Positions 1-12,222 of a stretch of DNA of 64,000 nt are shown here, in pieces. A program made the position numbers and the translations under genes. The number at the start of each line of letters is the position of its first letter. The first letter of the stretch is position 1. The notes below the pieces were generated by a model. The model was given only the letters and a program-made list of their open reading frames with translations. It ran no database searches and was not told where the DNA came from. Origin of the DNA: Primula veris (taxonomy: Eukaryota; Streptophyta; Magnoliopsida; Ericales; Primulaceae); NCBI GenBank assembly GCA_963682055.1, contig OY821743.1, positions 33,714,702 to 33,778,701 of the forward strand. Reading direction: 5' to 3'.

Positions 1-970
1 TACAAACAAAAACCGATAAACAATAAATATAACCGGCAGCTAAGTAAATGATAGATGACACAATAATATAAAAAAGCAAATCCAATTCAAAAACTAAATA
101 AATATCATACCTGTAACCGAGGGGGAACCTAGGCAAGCCCTCCGGTGGCTCGACATCTTCCGGCAGCTCTTCACACGGTCTAACCGGCAGTAGTCTGGTA
201 ATCGCCCACATATCCAGAAACATAACCGCCCCGCTTACTCCGGTTGTCTTACAACGTACCACCCTGCATAGATTAGCCTCTAACCAGGCCAGAAGAGCTG
301 ATCCCCAACTATACTCAGCACATGTGTCAAAATCCTCTAGAAATGGCAGAGGCCAGAGTGGAATCTGATCACTGCTCTTATCCGAAAACACATGTGCAGC
401 CAGTAATAATAGCATGGCAGCCCTAGACTGATATAGTAAACGCTCTTCACTAGGGTTGGGGGGTAATTCACCGAAGGTCTGTAACATCCAATCAAGTCTA
501 ACTGTCAGACAGTTTTGATCGACTTGATTGTCAGCCGGCCTAACACCCAACAAACTCTCCATCATAGCCAACCTGCTCGCCTTCGTGTCATTCCGCTCCG
601 ACCGGGTCACAGCAAGACCATCCACTCTCAGACCGAGCATAATCTCTACATCCTGTAAAGATATCCCCAACTCTCCCCCGACAAAATGGAACGTGTGCGA
701 CTCATCACGCCACCTATCAACTAAGGCTGTAATCAACCCTCGGTCTACGGTATAATTACCTATACTGTAAATACCGTAAAAACCAGCCCTAATGATATTA
801 TGAACTACCCTTTCAGGCGTCGGTATCTGCCAACTATAATTATAAACCCTAATCTTATTGGCATCTCCTCTACCCGCTTCTCTGCCAGCATCCCAAGTCT
901 GATTAGAAATGTGACCGGTCTGTCGTAAAATACCCAACCTCCCTTTAATCTGTGGACCTGGGTCTGTCAT
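1..970 (-). CDS. Plant mobile domain (PMD/MAIN-like) protein, 5' part, runs off window
   Basis: Reading leftward from an ATG at 970-968, one frame stays open to the window edge. The encoded protein starts MTDPGPQIKGRLGILRQTGH and contains motifs typical of the aminotransferase-like plant mobile domain (PF10536): HTFHFVGGELGISLQDVEIM at about residue 96, then MLGLRVDGLAVT, and later LDWMLQTFGEL and WLEANLCRVVRC. A consensus donor (CAG/GTATG) lies at 113-106, so the first exon probably ends at 111 after about 286 codons, although the frame remains open through the putative intron. PMD proteins include Arabidopsis MAIN and MAIL1 and a large number of transposon-carried copies; host members are nuclear and act in silencing and genome stability. 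I cannot tell from this fragment whether it is a host gene or a transposon-borne domain. No frameshift is seen in the visible part. Family confidence is high, exon end moderate. Confidence 0.8.
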   Translation of the reverse strand, partial: MTDPGPQIKGRLGILRQTGHISNQTWDAGREAGRGDANKIRVYNYSWQIPTPERVVHNIIRAGFYGIYSIGNYTVDRGLITALVDRWRDESHTFHFVGGELGISLQDVEIMLGLRVDGLAVTRSERNDTKASRLAMMESLLGVRPADNQVDQNCLTVRLDWMLQTFGELPPNPSEERLLYQSRAAMLLLLAAHVFSDKSSDQIPLWPLPFLEDFDTCAEYSWGSALLAWLEANLCRVVRCKTTGVSGAVMFLDMWAITRLLPVRPCEELPEDVEPPEGLPRFPLGYRYDIYLVFELDLLFYIIVSSIIYLAAGYIYCLSVFVC

Positions 971-1096
971 CCTAACTATGATAACCAAATATAACTCAAT
1001 TAATGATAACCAAAAAAATGATAACATAACCAATTAATGATAACCAAACAATGATAACTCAATGATAACCAAACAATGATAACTCAATTATAACCA

Positions 1097-2095
1097 ATTA
1101 ATGATAACCAAACACACATTTTTTCATAAACCAAACAATAATAATTCAATTTTTTAATGATAACCAAACACACATTTTTTCATAAACAAAACAATAATAA
1201 TTAAATTTTTTAATGATAACCAAACACACATTTTTTCATAAACCAAACAATAATAATTCAATTTTTTAATGATAACCAAACACACATTTTTTCATAAACC
1301 AAACAATAATAATTAAATTTTTTAATCATAACCAAACACACATTTTTTCATAAACCAAACAATAATAATTAAATTTTTTTAATGATAACCAAACACACAT
1401 TTTTTCATAAACCAAACAATAATAATTAAATTTTTTAATCATAACCAAACACACATTTTTTCATAAACCAAACAATAATAATTCAATTTTTTTAATCATA
1501 ACCAAACACACATTTTTTCATAAACCAAACAATAATAATTCAATTTTTTAATGATAACCAAACACACATTTTTTCATAAACCAAACAATAATAATTAAAT
1601 TTTTTTAATGATAACCAAACACACATTTTTTCATAAACCAAACAATAATAATTAAATTTTTTTAATCATAACCAAACACACATTTTTTCATAAACCAAAC
1701 AATAATAATTCAATTTTTTAATCATAACCAAACACACATTTTTTCATAAAACAAACAATAATAATTCAATTTTTTAATGATAACCAAACACACATTTTTT
1801 CATAAACCAAACAATAATAATTAAATTTTTTTAATCATAACCAAACACACATTTTTTCATAAACCAAACAATAATAATTCAATTTTTTAATCATAACCAA
1901 ACACACATTTTTTCATAAACCAAACAATAATAATTCAATTTTTTAATCATAACCAAACACACATTTTTTCATAAACCAAACAATAATAATTCAATTTTTT
2001 TAATCATAACCAAACACATTTAATCATAACCAAACACATTTAATCATAAACCAAACAATAATAACTCAATTTTTTAATCATAACCAAACACATTA
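1097..2095. repeat. Minisatellite, ~56-58 bp unit, about 17 copies
   Basis: Tandem units made of AACCAAACACACATTTTTTC, then ATAAACCAAACAATAATAAT, then a T-rich linker follow each other with a spacing of 56 to 58 bases. Variation is mostly in the length of the T run, TTAATGA versus TTAATCA, and AATTCAA versus AATTAAA. Shorter, degenerate relatives of the motif (AATGATAACCAA) run from about 985 to 1096, and the last copies decay near 2000-2095. The array begins about 130 bases upstream of the PMD start codon, so it occupies the promoter side of that gene. Confidence 0.95.
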
Positions 2096-2509
2096 TCAAC
2101 AATTCAAATTAACCAAACAAAATAAAAAAACATGCAAAAATGGGACAAATATCAACAATTATTATAATTTCTATAATTAATATAAACAAACAACAAACAA
2201 TTATATATAGCTAAGTGAATTATGGATTTACATATTTTATATATTTTTTCCTATTTTACAAATAGAAATTACACAAAATAAATAATAAATTAGAGAATAA
2301 AAGATATACCCTTGAATTATGGATAAATTTGATTGATGATTTGGGGTTTTTTGTTAATAAATTTGATAGTTAATGTGGTTGATTGATTTGGGTGATTTTT
2401 TGGGTTGAAAATTGGGGGTTTTTGAGAGAAAGAGAGAGAATGTAGTATAAAAAATGTTTTTTTTTTAAAAAAAACGTAAGTTTCTGTTTTTCAGGGACCT
2501 GCTGTGTAA

Positions 2510-2580
2510 TTTTGGCGCAGGGACTGACTGTGTAATTCTGAAAAGCAGGGACTGACTGTGTAATTTCTACAGAAATTACA
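2510..2580. repeat. Short direct repeats GGGACTGACTGTGTAATT
   Basis: Two close copies of CAGGGACTGACTGTGTAATT and one more distant relative (GGGACCTGCTGTGTAATT) sit just left of the large palindrome. The last copy is itself half of a small hairpin, GTGTAATTTCT / AGAAATTACAC, at 2559-2582. Confidence 0.75.
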
Positions 2581-2582
2581 CA

Positions 2583-2725
2583 GACCGTAGATTAAATCTA
2601 CGGTCTACAGTGTTTCACTGTAAACCGTAGATTTAATCTACGGTTTGAATTAAACTAATGCAAACCGTAGATTAAATCTACGGTTTACAGTGAAACACTG
2701 TAGACCGTAGATTTAATCTACGGTC
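2583..2725. repeat. Perfect 64-bp inverted repeat with 15-bp spacer
   Basis: Bases 2583-2646 are the exact reverse complement of 2662-2725, with spacer 2647-2661. Each arm is itself built from two smaller palindromes of the form ACCGTAGATTAAATCTACGG, joined by CTACAGTG / CACTGTA. Transcribed in either direction it would give a long perfect hairpin. I see no coding potential. Confidence 0.95.
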
Positions 2726-5700
2726 ATTGCGTTTTTTCAGCATTTTTGAAGTTTAAAAAGTCACCCTCTATTTTTAATTCCACCAAAAACCAAACTTTGA
2801 AAAAGTTCAAAATAAGTTAAAATGTTGAAACTAATTGAATTTTCCTTATAACATCTGCAATAGTACTATTAAATTAATTATTAAATAAATTTGTTAGTTA
2901 ATATATATATTTTTCTTTCATAATAGTATTGTTAACTAACTCATTAGAGTTAATGTTGTTAACATTGTTGTTATATTTAAATATCAATTTGGTTGACTAA
3001 CTGCTATATTAAATCCCACAATAAAACAAAAATAACACATTCTTCCAATTTTATTTATTTACTATAATATTTTTCTTTATCCGAAATCAATTATTTATTA
3101 TAAATCAATAGACAACGTTGTTTAAAAAATGCACTAATACGACACTTGTATGCTTGTTAAGATTAACATATATATGTGACATTTAACATGAACATATGCC
3201 ACTATTTAACAATAAATATTTAAAACAACTATTATAGATGTTCCTAGCTAGTTGCAAAAATATTTTCTTAAACGGGGTTTCAAGAATTGCACTTGCTGCA
3301 CATTATTAAATTTAATACAGTCCTATTTTTGTTAGAGCATCTGTATCTGTTTACTCAAAACATATTTTTTTCTAAAATTTGATGATTATGGTATAAAAAA
3401 TGACATACAAATTCTCTAAATTTAAAGAAACACAAAATTCACCTTATATATAAGTAATGTATATGATTCTCTATATTAATATAATAGTAATAAACTATTA
3501 TGTGGTAAATATTTTTATGTTTGTAATATTGTTATGATTACTAAATAATAATAAACAAATAAAAAAAAATAATGTAGGGTTATTATAAGGAAATTAATAA
3601 GAAAGCGGAAATTTTGTGTAAATGTAAACGGTTTATTAAAAGATATAAAATATTCTAAATTTAAAAAAATGATTGAGGTAGCTGATACGGATGCTCTTAT
3701 AAGATAAGTTTGCCAAGTTGTGGTCTCGTAGATACATGTATGGTTGGTGAGGTGAATATACGATGCATACTAATTAATATAAAGAATATTTACCGATATT
3801 TCTGTTTTTAAAACTTTAAAAACACTCTTGAGCTAGCCGTACTTGTAAGAAAATTAGAATAAGTTCCATAAAGACATAAAGTTTCTTAATGTTAGTGTTT
3901 GTTAGAGTATATTATCCCACATCGATTAGCTCGATCGTTATCTAGTCGATGTGGGATAATATAATCTAACAGTATTTACTATCTTTTTATAACCTCACAA
4001 ATAAAGCTTTAAGTCTTTTCAAAATTCACTTTGTCTTTCACCACCATTTGATTGGATAATACTTTCCCATTTGCATCAAAAATGTATTTTTTTTATTGCT
4101 AATTTACTAGCAATGATTATTTTATTTTGCAAAATCAACATGAAACCACGATTTTTTTTTTAAAGTTGAATCTAACAAAACATTAAAAAAAACTTGAAAC
4201 TTCACTCCGAATGATGAATATATAATATTGGTATAATGTGTTCTTGTGAACTTTTTTTTTAAACATTAAAAAAAACATTAAAATAGATTGTGAACTTGAA
4301 ACTTCGCTCCGAATGATAAATATAACAATGGATTGTGAACTTCTTTTTTTAAACATTAAAATAGATGCACTGCAAAAAACACTTGTAATTTCTGCAAAAA
4401 ACACTTTTTTTTTAACTTGAAACACTCGTAACTTTTAGCATAACTAAATTTCAGCGCAAACTATTTCTTTTTCTTCTTTTACGTTAACCATATATTTAAG
4501 TCTCTGTCTATCTCCGTCCTAGTCTATCTTCCGGTCACTCCGCCTTTCCCGCATTATATCCATTTTTTACGAACCATACCCGACTATCTCTTTTTCCCTT
4601 TCACGTTTCTGTCTTAATCTGGCACAGTTTCACTTTGAATGGCTCGAATATAAATCTTATTTGATTGATACATTATTCCGATTGAAAGAAAAAACGAGGG
4701 CATAAAATTGTTCAAACTGATTGGATTTTCTTTAGTTAGTTCCAAAAATATTTTCTTAAACAGAGTTTCAAGAATGGATGAAATGAAACCGTAAACAAAG
4801 TACTCCTTTTTTATAACCAATTGTGAGATGGTTTATAAGTTATATAACCAACGGTTGTGAATCTCCTTTTTGTTTTTGTTTTTGTTTTTGTTTATTCACA
4901 CTGTTAATTTATATTCTAATATTATTGCCAGTATTTAAAAAAGGAGTAGTTATGTTAATTTTATATTCTAATATTATTTAAATGGTAGATATGGTAAACC
5001 CGAGATATTAGCAAAAAAGCAAGTCCAAATAGTCGATTAATAAAACAAAAATGCAAAAATAAACGTGAAGAATACGTTAAAAGAAAGAGAGTTGATAAGA
5101 GTAGAACCCTATACCCGTCAGCTTCGCCCCTCTGTCATTTAACCACACCCTGTACCCAGCTGTACTCCATCCATATAATATATACTATATAATATATAAT
5201 ATATATATACACACAACTATATGGTAAAATGCAAAAATAGCCATGAACTATGAGTTCATTTCAAATAGCCATGACAATATTTAGCTTTTGCGGTTTATTC
5301 TCATTACCTGTAAAACATATATTAACTGAATCAACGAATACATTCTATTTTACTAGTATAAAAACCGAGCTTTCTGCTCAAATATAAAGTGCTTGTGTAA
5401 ACTAACTCGAAAGAACTATTATTTTTTCATAGTTGTCGTAGTGATTATTAACCATGTTACATACATCAAACAAATAATTTTAAGAACAAAGTGGGGCTTT
5501 CATCATGGTTTGCGCTCCGTATAACACATAATTTCACGTAAACAATTAACGGTTGTTTCAAAAATGAAACGCAAACGGAACCTTAATCCTACCCAACTCG
5601 TATAAGAAATAAAAAAATGCAATAACAGACGGGTATATTAAGAATATATAAGGAATATCCTTTTATATAGACCGTTAACAACAGAGTAATAAATAAACAT

Positions 5701-5928
5701 GTCCTAAAATAACGAAAGAAATTACACACAACAGAGTGATAAACTGCTAAAATAACAAACCGGTAGATTGCTAAAATACAAAGTTCATAAAAGACAGGTT
5801 AACACGGGTTTAATTGAGAAAATCTGATAGTTTAATGAGTCAATATGCAGATTTTTAAACCTATGGTGGCTATTTCACAATAACCATACCTCATGGGGTC
5901 AATTTCCATAAATTTATATTTACACCAT

Positions 5929-5931
<3 letters not shown>
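2726..5931. other. AT-rich intergenic DNA, no gene recognised
   Basis: I see no conserved coding frame here. Small repeats are present: a stretch reading TTAGTTGCAAAAATATTTTC near 3250 recurs in diverged form near 4737, and a short reiterated region at about 4170-4425 alternates poly-T with TTGAAACTTCGCTCCGAATG. A 29-bp hairpin at 3901-3970 is listed separately. Open frames in this stretch are low-complexity. Confidence 0.7.
3901..3970. repeat. 29-bp inverted repeat (hairpin), 12-bp loop
   Basis: 3901-3929 and 3942-3970 are reverse complements with two mismatches; the loop is CTCGATCGTTAT. The arm contains TATCCCACATCGA, a string often seen at the ends of plant LTR and TRIM elements, so this may be two LTR tips facing each other rather than a regulatory hairpin. 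Confidence 0.85.

Positions 5932-5976
<45 letters not shown>
5932..5976. repeat. (TA)n microsatellite
   Basis: About 20 TA dinucleotides followed by degenerate ATAGATATAGATATAG. It lies about 170 bases upstream of the DUF1005 start codon; no separate clear TATA box was found for that gene. Confidence 0.95.
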
Positions 5977-5978
<2 letters not shown>

Positions 5979-6145
5979 TACAATAGAGATATAGATATAG
6001 ATATAGAGAGAGAAATACATAAACACAAAGAAAATGAACTTTAGTAACAGTAGCCCACTAGTCACCCCTCCCCCGCCCCAATAACATCACTAAAACCCCC
6101 TAAACTTTCATCTCCATTTCAATCAAGTCCCCTACTTTAAAAAAC

Positions 6146-9100
6146 ATGGACCCCTGCCCCTTCGTCCGGTTAACCATAACCTCCCTCTCTCTAAAAACCC
6201 CCACCTCTACATCAAAACCCGCCCGCGCCGTCGTCCATCCGACCACCTCCCCTTGCTTCTGCACAATCAAGCTAAAACATCACAAAACCCAAACCTCCCC
6301 CGTGCCCGAGACCCCGGATTCCAACTCCGGTACCGCTTTCCACCTCACAAACAAAACGTTTAACAAAAAAGGGTGTTTAATGTTATTAAAGGTAACTGTT
6401 TACACGGGTCGGGTCGGGTCGACATGCGGGTTGAGTTCGGGTCGGGTTTTGGGGAGGGTAAATTTACCGTTGGATTTGTTTGAAAGTGATAAAAAGGGGG
6501 TTGTGGTTTATCATAATGGGTGGGTTGAGTTGGGGAAAGAGGGGAAGTTTTATATGTGTGTGAAGAGCGAACCGGACCCGAGGTTTGTGTTTCAGTTTGA
6601 GGGGGAACCGGAGTGTAGTCCGCAGGTCTTTCAGGTGAAGGGGAATGTTCGGCAACCGGTTTTTACCTGCAAGTTTAGTTTCCGATCGAATGACAGGACT
6701 AGGTCAGTTGTTTTTCTTTTCTTTTTGTGTTTATAGGCGGAAATTTAGCGGTGGATTAGGTGAAATTTTGGACTAGGTCAATTGTTTTTCTTTGTTTCCT
6801 CCTCTTTTTGTTTTGTTTTGTTTTGTTAATTATTTATTGTTTGAAAATACATAGTTAAAACTGGTCATGCAAATTTGACTTGCAGAAATAATCACATATG
6901 TAAATTGCCAGGCTGGAAATCTTTGAAAGGTTAAACTGTTAAACTATATGATCGACTTTTAGAAAAAAAATGTTTTAACTATTTTAAAAATGTGATATTT
7001 ATGTTTCGCGACACTTATTTTGGGATTATTTCGGCAAGGAGAGAGTAGTATGGATGTAAATTATTTATTATAGCAGATTTCAGATATTTACTACTTGTTT
7101 CTTATGCTTATGAACATTCTAATATATTCTAGACAAATTTCATAATATTTGGACATAATACTGGTAGAATTTTTTTTTTTTTTTTTGAGATTTAATGTTT
7201 ATTAAAATTTAATTTTGATTTTATATTAAAATTAATTGTTGGAATATATTGATACATGTTTCATCATAATTGTTGAAATTTTTTCATTTTTTTAGGGTAT
7301 AACTTTTTCTCATAAATTATTACTAATACTTTTTACTTGGCTTTTTAAATATGCTATTTTTAATTGGAGCAATTGGATTTGTTTGGTACTGGTTTCTTAA
7401 ATGTGGTATGCATTCAATTATTATGTATTTTCCAATATGTTGTTTTTAATTGAGAAATTCAACTTGTTTGGCACTGGCTACTTATATTGTAATAATTATT
7501 ATATGCATTCAGAAATTGAATTGTGTATGTAAATAATTTAGCTACCCATCATTGTGATTGTCTGAATTGGGGGAATAAAGTGGTGAAAATCACTCTACTT
7601 TGACTTGCAAAATTACTATAATACCAGAATTATCAAGGACATGTATGTAACTTGCTTGTGTTATTATTGTGAATGTCTCTAAATTGTGTGGCTGACACTT
7701 GAAATTATACAACTGTATTGTTGTCTATGTAAATGATTATGTAGGGTTATTATTTTGCTGGAGGAAATAATTTCTACCAGGTTGGAACAAATTAATTCGT
7801 GGGGTATAAGTTAAACTTAAATGGAAGAATTTAGGAGTGGACATCATTTTGTCTTCACCTTTTCTTTTACTTTTACACTTTATTTTTGAAATCTGTTAGT
7901 GAACTTTCCTGCAAATGAGAAATACAAAATTGTTTGATTTTGGCAAATTTGGAGTTGCAATATTATGAACAAGCAAATCCTAAAATTGGCCTGTTGTTAG
8001 GACTAGCAAACCTAAGTGGCTCTTTTTGAAAACTAAAAAAAACTGCATAATAGCTTAGTTTATAACTGCACTTTTTTTGTAAAAGGTTTACCTTCATTTG
8101 TGATTTTTCTTCCTAACATAACAAGCTAGGGTAATAGACTTGTGATTTTTCTTCTTCTCTATGCGTAAAATCCGTTTGAAATGGTACATTTAGAACCTCG
8201 TCACCCAAACGAGCCATCTAAGATTTGAAATCTCCTTTCCAAGGGGAGGGTTGGTTTCACAATCAAGTAGCTGAAAAGCATGTTTAACCATGTGGTGTCC
8301 CCCCAATTTGAACTTTTTAACTTTCAAGTTTGAACTCAGTTTTCATTGTACTGCAAAAATAATTTGTTGTCTTTTTAGTTAAACACTAGGCTTTACTCTT
8401 CATAACAAAACAAGCTTAAAGGCTAATGTTTCTTATTACAGATTCCTTAATTGAGGCAAATTAAGGAGAGTAGTAAAACTTACTCTCACCAGAAAGCTAG
8501 ACTCAAAACTCTTGCCCACTTTACAGTACAATCGCTTTTTACATTTTACCAGATTTAGTACATACTACATAGATTTGATTCTTCAAACATAAACTAACTC
8601 TTTATTCCTAAAAATTTCATCCTACTAGGTCTCTGTCATCGGAACCAGACTCTTCTCGAAAATGGCTAAGCTCGTTTGGTAGTGAACGCGAACGACCAGG
8701 AAAAGAAAGGAAAGGCTGGTCTGTCACGATCCACGACCTTTCTGGTTCCCCAGTGGCAGCTGCCTCTATGGTGACCCCTTTCGTGGCTTCCCCTGGTTCG
8801 GACCGGGTCAGCAGGTCCAACCCTGGCTCATGGCTTATCCTCCGCCCATCCGACGGCACATGGAAGCCTTGGGGCCGCTTAGAGGCCTGGCGTGAACGTG
8901 GCTCCTCTGATGGCCTAGGGTTCCGCTTCGAACTCATCCCTGAAAATTCCACCTCTGGTGTTGTCCTCGTTGAGTCCACCCTTAGTTCCAGTAAAGGCGG
9001 AAAGTTTTCTATCGATCTTGGGTTTGCTCCCTTACCGGCCAATGGGCGGTCGACACCTGGCAGTGCCACATCTCCGGCTTGTAGTCCTCGTGGAAGCGGT

Positions 9101-9349
9101 GACTATGGAAACGGGTTGTGGCCTTATTGTATGTATAGAGGGTTTGTGATGTCGGCGACTGTCGAAGGGGAAGGGAGTAAGTGTAGTAAACCGACGGTTG
9201 AGGTTAGCGTGAACCATGTGGGATGTACCGAGGATGCGGCGGCGTTTGTTGCCTTGTCGGCGGCGATCGATTTGAGTATGGATGCTTGCAGGCTTTTCTC
9301 TCATAAGCTTCGTAAGGAACTTTGCCCGTCACAGGATGTGCTGACTTGA
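6146..9349 (+). CDS. DUF1005 family protein, two exons
   Basis: Exons 6146-6702 and 8629-9349 join in phase (AG + G) to give a 425-residue protein, in the usual size range of plant DUF1005 (PF06219) proteins. The donor is ACTAG/GTCAGT and the acceptor CCTACTAG/GTCTCT; the intron is 1,926 bp. The start ATG gives MDPCPFVRLTITSLSLKTPT, the characteristic N-terminus (MDPCPFVRL). Other recognisable stretches are GYxxxxVYTGR-like KVTVYTGRVGSTCG, RKWLSSFGSERERPGKERKG at the start of exon 2, SVTIHDLSGSPVAAASMVTP, SNPGSWLILRP, and the C-terminal GGVEVSVNHVGCTEDAAAF-type segment (here VEVSVNHVGCTEDAAAFVAL). The biochemical role of the family is unknown. No signal peptide or membrane span is evident. 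The reading frame is intact and codon use is GC-richer than the surrounding DNA. Identification confidence is high. Confidence 0.93.
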
Positions 9350-12027
9350 GTTGATTGTTTCCTGATTATTCGTAGTTTTATCCCGCGAATTTTAGTGCGT
9401 GAATTTAGAATTTTAGTGGTAGTACACTAGTACTAATGGGGGTTTTGCGATGACCAAGGCTTTTCGGTTGTACATGTGAGACGGAAGAATAGTGGGTGGT
9501 GGGTTTGGCAAGCACGCCTTGGTTTTTTTAGAGTTGTGTGGCTTGTGTTAACTTTTTTAACCATTTCTTGTTGGGAAAAATGGTCCTCTCAATTCCCTTT
9601 TTTAGCTTTGTAATTGGTAGCAAAACAATAGTATTATGGATTTGCTTTCTCGTTTTTAAGCTTTTCTATGTTTTGAATTAAGTTTGTGATGCAATGCAGC
9701 TTAATATTTGATTTGCAATTGTAGAAAGGTGTTTGTTTAAACATTTGCTACGGCTACTATTCAACATCATGCTATTCGCACTATTAATTGACATGCGTTA
9801 TGACTTATTCAAGTCCAATTTTTTTTTTTCTTTTTGAAAGTTGAAGTCCAACCTTCTAGCATGAATCTTTCAATAGACTTTTCGTTGTTTACTCTTAACA
9901 TGCCTATTTGGACCGTCTTTTGTAGTTCTGTGCATCTTAAAAGTTAAAGATCAGCTTGCGTTTTGTTGGTTCGTGTTTGACAAGATATCTTGCTTGTTCA
10001 CATAATACTTGATGGGAATATAAGCTCTTAGACGGCCTTGACAAAGTTACTTGAATCGACCGTTTTACTTGCGACAGTTCCGAAAAGATAAACTTTGTTT
10101 TCTATCTAATAATACCTTCTTTTACGACAAATGATCTTAACTCGACATATTTTATTTTCTATCTAATTTCAACTGTGCAAGTCGAATAGAGTTTGGGATA
10201 ATGATTCTCTGCAGTCTACTATAGTCAGACCCGACCATAGGCACACCGAGTTCCCACTTGACCGATTTGCATGTGCCCCATAACCGGAAGTTAACTTAAA
10301 TTGAATCATGGCAATGATATCACATTCTCAAACGACTAAAGCATAATCGTTTGGTTAATTTTTTAGAAATTTTCTTATTATGTCAAAATGTTTTTGATAT
10401 ACCACAAAACATGGCATCTCCTCATTATAAAACTTGAAAAGGACTAGGAATGAGTCGGGAAAAGCACGCAATAAGGTTGCTACCTGTCAAGTTTGGCTTT
10501 TTATTGTAGTTCACTAGATAGTAATATTATACAAAAAATTGTTACATAGAAAACGATGTAACATGTAAGATAAAGATTTAATACCATATAGTAGTTAAAT
10601 AGATAGGCCAGTAATGGAGAATAGCTGTAAGGTCCATTCTATATTCATGTGGTGAGTTTGCAATTTTGCATTAGTTGGCATAGATATAGAATCATCTACC
10701 GTTAGGTGTGCCGAATTTCTGTTATTTTATTTTGGGACTTGAGCTGACCTTCTAATATAAAAATAAATAAGAATTGTTATTGTTATAAAACTCGTGCAGG
10801 GAAGATGAATTGGTGGATACAGAGATCATCATGTAATAATGCATTTATGACTTTATGTTATAAAACGAAGAGAGAATCGTATCTTAGTGCGCTAAAATAT
10901 ACAAAATTTATTGTACAAAGTATAAACAAATATAAAAGGTAGGCTACCCTTTAATATAGGGATACCAATTTAGAGCCCGGCTAAAAACCGGAAAAAAATC
11001 GATAACCGAACCGAAAAAAACCAACAAAGACCGAAACCGAAAAGCCGAAAATTTTTGAGGACGGTTTCGGTTTTCAATAAAACCGAACCGAAAAAAATCG
11101 AAAAAACCCGAAAAAGACCGAAAAATAAAACATAAAATCGAAAAATATGCTCGGTTTCAGTTTTCTCAAAAACCGAACCGGATCGGATCCAGTCCCACAT
11201 ACCATGATAATAAACTACAATGCCCGTGTGTGATTTTCAATAATAATGTGTGGTGAATTTTGGAGACTCTGTTGATGTCCACACATTTGCATTTAACAAG
11301 TAGGAATAATGTTAGTCAAATTAAAAAAAAATCTAAAAATTAAAATGTCGACCATAAAAATAATTTCACTACCCCAAATCGTACTTCCTTCACGTTCAAT
11401 GTTTTCCAAGTCATTTTTTCCCTATAATTACTAAGTATAATTTTTTCTGAATAAAACTTAGATAAAAATAATGGGTGGGCATGGGAAAAAAGTGGTTATA
11501 GTACAACAGGTTATAGTTTATAACCAAGTAATATTAGTGGTATAGATAATACCAGATATATGTTGTATTAGTTTATCCCATTGTTAGCCTAAATTATAGT
11601 ATAATTAGTACTATCACTTATATAATATTAATGCAATTTATGTAAAAAAACAACTTATAACATGGGTCTCACAGTATTAATAATCTTATGTCATCTCTTA
11701 TACCGCAAACAAACATGGTCCAAACATATTATGTTTTCCCTAATGCAAATCGGATATTGGGAATTAAGAAAGAATTTTGTTTTTCATTCATACAAATCAA
11801 TAATTTAATTCCACACTAGGCTATAAAAAGAATCACTAAATAATAAATTTAACATATGATAACATCGTGAAAGATGTTACTAAAATTTGATAGGTCATGT
11901 AACAATTTAACATTTTTCCAATACGAATGTATACTCGGTTTCAATGACCCTAAACGTGGAATCCCAACCAGAATTACATATAAATTGAAGCCCATGAACT
12001 CATTGTAGTTTTAATGGTAATTCTTGT
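9350..12027. other. Intergenic DNA with one small hAT-like insertion
   Basis: The first ~350 bases are probably the DUF1005 3' untranslated region. Apart from the ACCGAA-rich element at 10971-11201, no gene, RNA gene or long repeat is recognisable. Confidence 0.6.
10971..11201. mobile_element. hAT-like nonautonomous element rich in ACCGAA motifs
   Basis: The island is made of repeated ACCGAA / AACCGAAACCG words and matches, in the same order, the larger copy at 33083-33385: AAAAACCGGAAAAA at the left, CGGTTTCGGTTTTCAATAAAACCGAACC in the middle (split here to stay short), and AATATGCTCGGTTT near the right end. The ends (TAGAGCCCGGC and GTCCCACATA) are decayed and no target duplication is clear. 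The open frame across it is a by-product of the simple composition. Confidence 0.6.
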
Positions 12028-12222
12028 CTATGGTTTCCTCTTCAAGAGATTTATCATCAATCCAGGTGTTCTATATCGAGACCAACTGAGATCTACTAAT
12101 CTACCGAATGTATCTGGACATATAGACTGACAAATCGGATTACGATTTGATTCAAAGAAACTTCTCAAAGATGTTATTTGAGACACTACAATTGGGACAG
12201 CACCCTCGAATTGCAGAAGTGC
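12028..12222 (-). pseudogene. 3' exon of an unidentified gene, split by the retroelement (main part)
   Basis: On the minus strand the frame reads ...LLQFEGAVPIVVSQITSL..., ends ...PGLMINLLKRKP and stops at 12028-12030. It continues across the target duplication into 23288-23299 on the far side of the retroelement, where it meets a good acceptor (TTGTACAG at 23300 and above). Without the insertion the exon would be 207 bp, exactly 69 codons including the stop, in phase 0. I do not recognise the family. Upstream exons should lie to the right, but the next DNA there is the 3' end of the lipase gene, so this is probably an old gene fragment, or part of a gene moved elsewhere. Confidence 0.5.

Noticed and set aside
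1097..2095. CRISPR-like regular array
   Set aside because: There are no unique spacers; units are contiguous with minor variation, in a plant nuclear context.
10971..11201. Interstitial telomeric repeat
   Set aside because: The words are ACCGAA/AACCGAAACCG and not CCCTAAA; the ends and a second copy point to a transposable element.
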